From assembly GCA_007124475.1 (NCBI GenBank), contig SLFB01000139.1:1-14464 (forward strand): DNA of 14,464 nt, written 5' to 3'. A program made the translations under genes and the position numbers. The DNA comes from Vibrio sp. Lineage in GTDB: Bacteria; Pseudomonadota; Gammaproteobacteria; Enterobacterales; Vibrionaceae. Below are positions 8,076 through 13,825 of the stretch, one piece after another. The notes beneath the pieces were generated by a model, which ran no database searches, had not been told where the DNA came from, and saw only the letters and a list, made by a program, of their open reading frames with translations. Position 1 is the first letter of the stretch, and every line of letters starts with the position of its first letter.

Positions 8076-8390
8076 TTACGAACTAGGCTGTAGTGCCAGA
8101 TTAGGCTTAAGAGCATTAACACCCAATTTGGCCATTACTTGAATAAATAAAGGATTTTCTACAACCAACAAGCATTGCTGCTGTTGATCTCGTTTCGCTT
8201 TATTCACCATAACTAATAACTGAATGGCGCTGGTATCAAGATCCGTAACGCGCGTCACATCGATCAATAAATCGATAGGTTTGCTAACCCAAGGCGTTAA
8301 AAACTCATACATTTCTTGCGCCTGATAAATCGTTAACTCACCCGATAACTCAATGCTAACTTGTTGATCATTTTCTTCGAGGATCTGCAT
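8076..8390 (-). CDS. STAS-domain protein (anti-sigma-factor-antagonist type) in chemosensory operon
   Basis: This 104-residue protein is a single STAS domain. It has SIELSGELTIYQAQEMYEF near the N-terminus and then LLIDVTRVTDLDTSAIQLL (41-59). Ser54 in DLDTSAIQ aligns with the phosphorylated serine of SpoIIAA-type antagonists, where the motif is D-S/T-S-G/A. The C-terminal LFIQVMAKLGV (81-91) is also typical. Start ATG 8390 has AGGAG 7 bases upstream, overlapping the cheY stop codon. STAS proteins usually bind and release an anti-sigma or kinase partner depending on serine phosphorylation, but no such kinase or phosphatase is encoded here. I recall similar STAS genes beside cheY/cheA in Vibrio accessory clusters. 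Its role is unproven; a partner-switching adaptor that receives or modulates the CheA signal is the simplest idea. Confidence 0.92.
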   Translation of the reverse strand: MQILEENDQQVSIELSGELTIYQAQEMYEFLTPWVSKPIDLLIDVTRVTDLDTSAIQLLVMVNKAKRDQQQQCLLVVENPLFIQVMAKLGVNALKPNLALQPSS

Positions 8391-8400
8391 ACCTTATCTC

Positions 8401-8769
8401 CTAAGCCGGCATCAGTTTACTCACCGCTGCCAACATTTGATCAGGCACAAAGGGCTTCACGACCCAAGCTTTGGCACCGGCTTGACGACCTTGATCTTTT
8501 TTCGACGCTTCTGATTCAGTGGTTAACATGATCACTGGCGTAAATTTGGTTGCGGGTTGTTTCTTGAGCTCTTTAAGTAAAGTTAATCCGTCCATATTCG
8601 GCATATTGACGTCACTGATCACTAAATGAACTTTAACGCCTTGAATTTTCCTTAAGGCATCAGCACCATCGCAGGCTTCTATCGTTTGGTAACCCGCGCC
8701 TTTTAAAGCCAAACTGACAACTTGTCTTATCGCTGCAGAATCATCAACCACTAAAATTGTTTTACTCAT
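8401..8769 (-). CDS. cheY: Single-domain response regulator CheY
   Basis: The chosen start is ATG 8769 (122 residues), 7 bases after GGAGG. A TTG two codons upstream is in frame but less likely. The receiver fold is complete, with Asp9/Asp10, phosphoacceptor Asp53 (LVISDVNMPNMDG), Thr83/Thr84 and Lys105 (AWVVKPF). Trp102 stands where E. coli CheY has Tyr106, the aromatic switch. There is no output domain. It should accept phosphate from CheA His50. Whether it acts on the flagellar motor or on another target cannot be told from sequence. It lies 32 bases after the short MCP gene and 10 bases before the STAS gene. Confidence 0.95.
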   Translation of the reverse strand: MSKTILVVDDSAAIRQVVSLALKGAGYQTIEACDGADALRKIQGVKVHLVISDVNMPNMDGLTLLKELKKQPATKFTPVIMLTTESEASKKDQGRQAGAKAWVVKPFVPDQMLAAVSKLMPA

Positions 8770-8801
8770 CCTCAAACCTCCTGACTTATGGTTTGTGTTT
8801 A

Positions 8802-9986
8802 TTAAAAAAACGTGATGTCTGATTGTACCGCCGGTTTCGTATCACTTTTGGTTGTATTACTACCACTGTGGACATGATGCTGTTCAATCATGGTATAACT
8901 GCTTTTCATTTTTTCGAGCCACTTTTGCGGTGATAATTGACCAATAATGGGATGATTTTTATCTTTTTCTAATAAAGCGATCGCCTCGCCAAGCTCGGTT
9001 AAATTGCGTGTAATTTGATCTAAAATTTGGCTAACTCGATCTTGGAACTGCAAACGAATAATAACGTGCGTAACCGTTTCTTTAACTTGCTGGGCATCTT
9101 CCGTTAAGCCTTGGGCTTGCTCATCGAGTGTTTGTACTATGTGTTGAAAGTGATTAATAACCTCATCAATGCATTGTTCTGTATGGGTCATTTGCTCTGT
9201 TTCATCATGGTTGACTTGCTCAACCATTTGGCAGGCTTTTTCAATTGCACTATTAACGCTATTAACTTGTTCGGTCATTTTGCTGGCGGTTTCTCGAGAT
9301 TGTTGCGATAGACCTCGTACCTCATCAGCAACGACCGAAAACCCTAGTCCCGCTTCACTTGCTCGAGCCGACTCAATAGCGGCATTAAGCGCGAGTAAAT
9401 TGGTTTTCTCAGCGATACCAACCACCTCAGAAGCCATCTTTTGTAACGAAGAGGTATATTTCATCAACTCGCGCATTTCACTGAGCGCTTGTTGACGTAG
9501 AGATTGTCCTGAGCGCAGTCCATCTATTGCGTTATTTAACATTGTGCGACATTGATGAATCTCCTCAGTAACAGATTGTTCACCTGTGCCACTGCCATTC
9601 GCACCGGCAAGAGACAAAGTATGAGTGATGCGATCCACTAACTGAGAAAACTGCTGACTCAATTCTGATACTGACTCGGTAAGGTGTTGATTGGCAGAAT
9701 CAATGTGTCCAGCCCATACCGGTAAAGATTCAATAAATAAAGGTTCTAAAGAGTGATAAGACTCTAACTGTGATTCTTGCTGTGAGGAAAGTTGTTCAAT
9801 TTGTGTTTTTTGTTGTTTAACCGTTTGGATATAAGATTCATAGTTCCAAGCCACATAAGCAAGGCTCACTAGCGTGGCAATCAGCAGAAACACACCAATA
9901 GTTAATGGAAGTGAAGAGTAAATTAGCACTACAGCCGATAACACCAAGGCTGGCGCAAATAGCGGAATAAGCCTGAGCAGCAACAT
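8802..9986 (-). CDS. MCP-like protein with membrane anchor only and a CheZ-like C-terminal motif
   Basis: The protein has 394 residues and starts at ATG 9986, with AGGA about 10 bases upstream. Two hydrophobic helices (about 4-23 and 27-46) are separated by only a few residues, so it has no periplasmic sensor and no HAMP domain. A cytoplasmic coiled coil follows. The MCP hairpin tip is clear at 190-225 (IAEKTNLLALNAAIESARA, then GFSVVADEVRGLSQQS), so it should contact CheA/CheW. After the descending helix there is VIIRLQFQDRVSQILDQI (308-325). Phe314-Gln315-Asp316 and Gln320 reproduce the FQD-x3-Q spacing of the CheZ active site (DFQDLTGQ, Asp143/Gln147 in E. coli). A flexible tail ends in SDITFF. 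It is the first gene of the operon, directly before cheY, and no cheZ is present. A combined array component and CheY-P phosphatase is therefore possible, though only inferred. An alternative is a simple cytosolic/membrane-state sensor. Confidence 0.88.
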   Translation of the reverse strand: MLLLRLIPLFAPALVLSAVVLIYSSLPLTIGVFLLIATLVSLAYVAWNYESYIQTVKQQKTQIEQLSSQQESQLESYHSLEPLFIESLPVWAGHIDSANQHLTESVSELSQQFSQLVDRITHTLSLAGANGSGTGEQSVTEEIHQCRTMLNNAIDGLRSGQSLRQQALSEMRELMKYTSSLQKMASEVVGIAEKTNLLALNAAIESARASEAGLGFSVVADEVRGLSQQSRETASKMTEQVNSVNSAIEKACQMVEQVNHDETEQMTHTEQCIDEVINHFQHIVQTLDEQAQGLTEDAQQVKETVTHVIIRLQFQDRVSQILDQITRNLTELGEAIALLEKDKNHPIIGQLSPQKWLEKMKSSYTMIEQHHVHSGSNTTKSDTKPAVQSDITFF

Positions 9987-10263
9987 AGAATTGTTTTCCT
10001 ATACCAAACTAACGTTCGTTATTATTCTAAAATTAATAATGGTTTTCATCGATGTTATGACTAGCCTAAGCCAAACCAGTCACCCATAGTGGCGATGAAC
10101 TAACCTATTTAAAAAGTAGCAGTCAGTATTGAACTAGGCAAATAATTACCATGATTTAAATAATATGAGGGGATGCAGTGAAACAGCTCAAGGATGAAGG
10201 GGATAATAAGCGAATCACAAGCGGCTACATGTTGTTGCTGTGTGCTATTGGTTTGCACGCCGA
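9987..10263. other. Intergenic region before the chemosensory operon, with a small palindrome
   Basis: This 277-base region separates the che operon (leaving leftwards) from the metallo-hydrolase gene (also minus, ending at 10264). It must contain the che promoter, but no convincing sigma-70, sigma-28 or sigma-54 pair stands out. Two small symmetric elements lie close to the start: TAACG-TT-CGTTA at 10010-10021, 24-35 bases before the start codon, and ATTATT-N8-AATAAT at 10021-10040. Either could be an operator or chance in AT-rich DNA. No clear intrinsic terminator for the hydrolase gene was found. A 29-codon plus-strand frame (10178-10267) is discussed under findings. Confidence 0.35.
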
Positions 10264-11037
10264 TTAACCTTGCTTCGAAAGAGCAGGAAGTTTACTCAGT
10301 AACAAGTGCAAGATCTTTTTTTTCACCACCCGCCAATGTGTGGATGGTGTGATTGGTGTGGTATCAATTAAATGCTGATAAGCTTCGGCATCAAGCTTGA
10401 CTTCACCACCGTGAGCTAATAACAAACGTTGGGGATTCAATTCATACACTCTTTTCACTGACTGACGATAGTGACGCGGATAAAAAACAGGAAACGGTGA
10501 GATCAGCCGCTTTTTTACTTGCACGATTAAATCGGCAACATACAAAACATTTTGCTCACAGTGCCAAACGGAAAGATCGCGATCAGTATGCCCTATTGTA
10601 TGAATAATTTTCCATTCCGGAAACCCCGGCAGAGAGTCTCCATCAGCTAAACAGTGATCGGCCCGCAATTTGCGCGCAAACCATAACCGCTTTCTTGGCT
10701 TACCGAGTCGCCTAGCCATCCAATGAGCTAAAGCTAAATCCGTCAAATACATCAAAAACCCCATCAAGCCTTGATACCAATCACCTTTTTGATTGCCAGA
10801 AACTAAACGACAACCGGTTTTTTGTCGCAATAAATGCGCCCCACCAGCATGATCAGGATGCATGTGGGTAACGATCACCACGTTTAAATCCGACCATGGG
10901 CGTTGTAATTGATGCTTGATGTAATCCAGTATCGTCTCTACATCGGCACGGCAACCGCCATCAAGTAATAATAGTTTATCTGGGTATTCAACTAGATATA
11001 ACTGCTGAATATGACCTTTGATGGTATGAATCTTCAC
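10264..11037 (-). CDS. Metallo-beta-lactamase-fold hydrolase (glyoxalase II-like)
   Basis: The protein has 257 residues and starts with GTG at 11037, six bases after GAGG. The full set of dinuclear metal ligands is visible: His58, His60, Asp62 and His63 in THMHPDHAGG, His150 in TIGHTDRDLS, Asp169 in LYVADL and His209 in LAHGG. The fold begins with the usual strand-turn LLLLDGGC. There is no signal peptide, so it should be cytosolic. A basic, Trp- and Arg-rich insertion (about 84-125) may shape a lid or surface patch. The family includes thioesterases, lactonases and phosphodiesterases, and the substrate cannot be read from sequence. It is transcribed divergently from ugpB with a shared 268-base gap, so shared control and a role on a transported glycerophosphodiester are conceivable, but this is only inference. 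Confidence 0.9.
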   Translation of the reverse strand: MKIHTIKGHIQQLYLVEYPDKLLLLDGGCRADVETILDYIKHQLQRPWSDLNVVIVTHMHPDHAGGAHLLRQKTGCRLVSGNQKGDWYQGLMGFLMYLTDLALAHWMARRLGKPRKRLWFARKLRADHCLADGDSLPGFPEWKIIHTIGHTDRDLSVWHCEQNVLYVADLIVQVKKRLISPFPVFYPRHYRQSVKRVYELNPQRLLLAHGGEVKLDAEAYQHLIDTTPITPSTHWRVVKKKILHLLLSKLPALSKQG

Positions 11038-11150
11038 CGTTCACCTCACTGGTCTGTCCTGTTAAACGATCTTCAAAAATAACACTACACAACACACAAA
11101 AACAACAATTAATTAACAAACTCCGATTTAGTGCACACAGTTTTGATGAA

Positions 11151-11197
11151 TTTAAATGAAAAAGAAAACGCAACAAAGTTTAAATGAAAACGTAACA
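11151..11197 (+). repeat. Imperfect tandem repeat in the hydrolase/ugpB intergenic region
   Basis: Two adjacent copies lie head to tail. The second copy (11179-11197, TTTAAATGAAAACGTAACA) matches the first (starting 11151) at 18 of 19 positions once a 6-base insertion in the first is allowed for. It sits about 110-155 bases before the ugpB start and 114-160 bases before the divergent hydrolase start, a typical position for a regulator's duplicated binding site. No known consensus was recognised. Confidence 0.6.
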
Positions 11198-11236
11198 TTT
11201 TATCGCCACTCTATGTCACGTAATCATTTTTGATGC

Positions 11237-11260
11237 AACTTCAATTAAATAACTTCAATT
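11237..11260 (+). repeat. Short direct repeat AACTTCAATT x2 before ugpB
   Basis: AACTTCAATT occurs at 11237-11246 and again at 11251-11260, a 14-base period, 46-69 bases before the ugpB start. This is where a core promoter or an operator would be expected. No strong -35/-10 pair was found, so the promoter of ugpB may need an activator; this is inference. The ugpB Shine-Dalgarno AAGGG is at 11294-11298. Confidence 0.4.
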
Positions 11261-11305
11261 TTCAGCTAAGTAGTAAGTAGTGCTCAATTAATTAAGGGAA
11301 ATACA

Positions 11306-12598
11306 ATGAATAAGCTATGGCTAGCAAGTCTGATGGCAACCGCAGTAAGTGCTTCAGCTCATGCAAAAACGGAAATTACTTGGTGGCACGCGATGGGTGG
11401 CCAATTAGGAGAATCGGTGAATCAATTAGCCACTGATTTTAATGCTGCTCAAAACGAATATCGCATTACTCCCATCTATAAAGGCGACTACACTGAGACG
11501 TTAACTGCTGGGATTGCCGCCTTTCGCGCTGGACAGTCACCTCATATTCTACAAGTGTTTGACGCTGGCGCTGCCACGATTATGAATGTTCCTGGAGTTG
11601 CCAAGCCGGTGCAAGATATTCTAGTTGAGGCGGGCTATTCATTCAGTGCTGAAGATTATTTAGCTGGGGTACGGAATTTCTATGCTGACAATAACGGCAA
11701 AATGGTCGGAATGCCATTTAACAGCTCAACCCCCGTCCTGTACTACAACAAAGACATTTTAAATAAAGTGGGCGCAACAGCACCCAAAACCTACGAACAA
11801 CTTGAAGTATTAGCTGAAAAGTTGAAAGCCAAAGGTTATGTGACTTTTTCACAATCTCACACGCCATGGATCATGTTTGAAAACTTCAAATCACGTCATA
11901 ACTTGCCGCTGTCGAACCAACAAAATGGTTACGCCGCGCTGTCTTCTCAGTTGATGTTCAACTCAAAAGATATGTTGATGCACTTCAATAAACTGAAAGA
12001 ATGGTCAGATAAAGGCTATTTTAAGTATTACGGCAGTAACTGGGATGCCAACCAAACACCTTTTGAGCGCCAAGAAGTCGCCATGTGGATGGGCTCATCA
12101 GGCTCTTTCGGTGGCTTACGTGACCGCGTTTCTTTCGAACTAGGCACCACTTACTTACCTTATTGGGAAAAGCTTAATCCACAAGGTACTCATACCTTCA
12201 TCGGTGGCGCGGCGCTATTTGCCCTCAATGGTCATCCAAAAGAGGAAGAAAAAGGCGTGGCTGCATTCTTCACCTACTTAACCCGTCCAGATGTACAAAA
12301 AAATTGGCATATGAGCACAGGTTATGTACCCGTCACTAATGCCGCTTATGAGCTAACTCAAGCCTCAGGATACTATGAAACCTACCCTGACGCTGAAGTG
12401 GGCGTCAAACAGTTAAGCCTACCTTCTGGTGAATGGACTCAAGGTTATCGTCTCGGCTTCTATCCACAAATTCGTGAAGTCATGCACCGAGAATTTGATA
12501 ACATTTTTGCAGGTCGTTCATCGGTTGAACATAGTTTAAGACGTGTTGACAGCGAAAGTCAGCAGTTATTACAACGCTTTAACCGTACTGTTCAGTAG
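11306..12598 (+). CDS. ugpB: sn-Glycerol-3-phosphate ABC transporter, periplasmic binding protein UgpB
   Basis: The protein has 430 residues (E. coli UgpB 438) and starts at ATG 11306, with AAGGG 7 bases upstream. A signal peptide is likely cut after SASAHA (residue 20). The mature protein begins TEITWWHAMGG and follows UgpB throughout: TPIYKGDYTETLTAGIAAFR, PFNSSTPVLYYNKD, IGGAALFALNG, STGYVPVTNAAYELT and YRLGFYPQIREV. Most residues that I recall as ligand contacts in E. coli UgpB have counterparts: Tyr62, Ser140/141, Trp188, the SSGS loop (264-267), Gly300/301, Tyr340 and Arg382. The Glu of the QVYEVG stretch is Asp86 here (QVFDAG). The mature protein has no cysteine, unlike the E. coli one. 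It binds glycerol-3-phosphate or a glycerophosphodiester in the periplasm and delivers it to UgpA/UgpE. It is the first gene of the operon. Confidence 0.95.
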   Translation: MNKLWLASLMATAVSASAHAKTEITWWHAMGGQLGESVNQLATDFNAAQNEYRITPIYKGDYTETLTAGIAAFRAGQSPHILQVFDAGAATIMNVPGVAKPVQDILVEAGYSFSAEDYLAGVRNFYADNNGKMVGMPFNSSTPVLYYNKDILNKVGATAPKTYEQLEVLAEKLKAKGYVTFSQSHTPWIMFENFKSRHNLPLSNQQNGYAALSSQLMFNSKDMLMHFNKLKEWSDKGYFKYYGSNWDANQTPFERQEVAMWMGSSGSFGGLRDRVSFELGTTYLPYWEKLNPQGTHTFIGGAALFALNGHPKEEEKGVAAFFTYLTRPDVQKNWHMSTGYVPVTNAAYELTQASGYYETYPDAEVGVKQLSLPSGEWTQGYRLGFYPQIREVMHREFDNIFAGRSSVEHSLRRVDSESQQLLQRFNRTVQ

Positions 12599-12605
12599 CA
12601 TTTTA

Positions 12606-12726
12606 TATACCTAAACGACTTGGAGTTGCAGATAAGCAGTGAGTGAGTTCATAACCATAAACATAGAGATATGCTGACGGTCAACGAACGTAGCCAACAC
12701 TACTGCAGTTCCAAGTAAAAAAGTAT
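12606..12726 (+). repeat. ERIC-like palindromic intergenic repeat, degenerate copy, between ugpB and ugpA
   Basis: The element starts TATACCTAAA and ends near GTAT. Its outer arms ACTTGGAGTTGCAG (12619-12632) and CTGCAGTTCCAAGT (12703-12716) are inverted repeats with two mismatches. The interior shares GTGAGTT, TCAACGAACG and AGCCAACA blocks with the second copy at 13682, in the same orientation. This is the layout of the enterobacterial/Vibrio ERIC (IRU) family, about 127 bases. The central hairpin (CATA-GAGA-TATG) is weaker than in the second copy, so this one looks older or decayed. Confidence 0.85.
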
Positions 12727-12732
12727 CAGGTT

Positions 12733-12766
12733 AATGTCATCGTCACAACTTGCTGGCGATGACATT
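12733..12766 (+). terminator. Strong stem-loop between ugpB and ugpA, possible attenuator or mRNA 3' stabiliser
   Basis: AATGTCATCG (12733-12742) and CGATGACATT (12757-12766) are perfect inverted repeats. With one G-U and two more pairs the stem reaches 13 base pairs around an 8-base loop. A T-rich stretch (TTAGTTTTTATT) begins about 7 bases after the stem rather than directly at it, so it is an imperfect intrinsic terminator. It lies 28 bases before the ugpA start. Partial termination or 3' protection would make more UgpB than permease, a common need for binding-protein operons. Confidence 0.55.
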
Positions 12767-12794
12767 CAAATATTAGTTTTTATTGGAACTCGCT

Positions 12795-13676
12795 GTGGAA
12801 CGTCGACAACAATTTTCTCACACCCCTTTACCTTATTTACTATTAGCACCACAAATGGTGATCATTGCCATTTTCTTTCTCTATCCTGCTGCCAAAGCCA
12901 TTTATTTGTCTTTTATGCTTGAAGACCCATGGGGAATGTCATCCACTTTTATTGGCTTTGAAAACTATCAAATGCTGTTTCAATCCCATGAATATTTAAA
13001 GTCACTTGGTTTTACGCTTATTTTCTCTATCGTAGTTTCCATTTTATCACTGGCCATTGCTTTGTTGCTGGCAGTGAAAGCCGATAATGTGCTGCATGGA
13101 CAAGGGCCTTATAAAGTCACCTTAACTTGGGTTTATGCGGTTGCCCCTGCTATCGCCGGTATTATTGGTGGTTTTTTGTTTAATCCACACATTGGTATTT
13201 TGACCGACTTTTTTGCCTATTTTGGTTGGCGATTTAGCCTGCAAACCGATCCCTTTGATGCCACCATCGCGCTGATCATTGTCTCGGTCTGGAAACAAGT
13301 GGCGGTGAACTTCATCTATTTCCTCGCGGGATTACAATCTATCTCCTATGCGGTTAAAGAAGCGGCAACCCTTGACTGTGTCAGTGACGCCAAACGTTTT
13401 TGGACCGTCACTTTCCCTCTGCTGGCACCAACAGGTTTTTTCCTCTTGGTCATCAATTTAACCTACGCCTTTTTCGACACCTTCGGTGTTATCGATACCA
13501 TGACCAATGGCGGCCCAGGAGGCTCAACAACGTCTTTAGTTTATAAGGTGTATCGCGATGGATTTGTTGGCGCTGATTTAGGGGGCAGCTCGGCACAATC
13601 GGTCGTCTTACTGCTATTGGTACTTATTCTGACGTTTATTCAATTCCGTGTCGTTGAAAAACGTGTTCATTATTAA
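12795..13676 (+). CDS. ugpA: sn-Glycerol-3-phosphate ABC transporter permease UgpA
   Basis: The chosen start is GTG 12795 (293 residues, E. coli 295), with GGAA 6 bases upstream. An in-frame TTG at 12783 lacks a ribosome-binding site. The protein tracks UgpA closely: LPYLLLAPQMVIIAIFFLYPA at 12-32 (first TM segment), PWGMSSTFIGFENY, VYAVAPAIAGIIGGFLFNP, SVWKQVAVNFIYFLAGLQS and NLTYAFFDTFGVIDTMTNGGP. The end is QFRVVEKRVHY. About six membrane helices are expected. The EAA coupling loop is EAATLDC (189-195), so the usually invariant glycine is Cys195. It forms the membrane channel with UgpE and would be driven by an UgpC-type ATPase that is not in the window. It is flanked by ERIC-like repeats on both sides. 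Confidence 0.95.
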   Translation: MERRQQFSHTPLPYLLLAPQMVIIAIFFLYPAAKAIYLSFMLEDPWGMSSTFIGFENYQMLFQSHEYLKSLGFTLIFSIVVSILSLAIALLLAVKADNVLHGQGPYKVTLTWVYAVAPAIAGIIGGFLFNPHIGILTDFFAYFGWRFSLQTDPFDATIALIIVSVWKQVAVNFIYFLAGLQSISYAVKEAATLDCVSDAKRFWTVTFPLLAPTGFFLLVINLTYAFFDTFGVIDTMTNGGPGGSTTSLVYKVYRDGFVGADLGGSSAQSVVLLLLVLILTFIQFRVVEKRVHY

Positions 13677-13681
13677 TGTGT

Positions 13682-13809
13682 TATACCCAAACAACTTGGA
13701 GTTGCAGGTAGGCGGCAAGTGAGTTTATCCCCATGAGCATAGACAAACTATGTGATTGGGGTGAACGAACGTCGCCAACACCCCTGCAGCTTCAAGGTGG
13801 AAAGGTATA
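13682..13809 (+). repeat. ERIC-like palindromic intergenic repeat, well-preserved copy, between ugpA and ugpE
   Basis: This 128-base element begins TATACCCAAA and ends GGTATA, with terminal inverted repeats. Arms ACTTGGAGTTGCAGG and CCTGCAGCTTCAAGG are imperfect complements. The centre forms a hairpin, CCCCA...CATAG-ACAAA-CTATG...TTGGGG. The segment GGGGTGAACGAACGTCGCCAACACC is the ERIC core (split at 13758-13782). It starts 6 bases after the ugpA stop and ends 17 bases before the ugpE start, so it fills almost the whole gap inside the operon. In mRNA it would fold into a long stem. Confidence 0.92.
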
Positions 13810-13825
13810 TACCCAAGGAAGCGAA

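Noticed and set aside
9111..9495. Plus-strand open frames inside the short MCP gene
   Set aside because: They are cysteine/serine-rich antisense translations of the coiled coil, with no homology seen.
10988..11176. 62-residue minus-strand frame at the start of the hydrolase gene
   Set aside because: It overlaps the hydrolase start in another frame and has a low-complexity, unstructured composition.
11210..11236. Pho box before ugpB
   Set aside because: TGTCA at 11215-11219 is a half-site look-alike, but no second half-site occurs at the required 11-base distance on either strand.
12734..12922. 62-residue plus-strand frame at the ugpA start
   Set aside because: It is a shifted reading of the hairpin and of the first part of ugpA.
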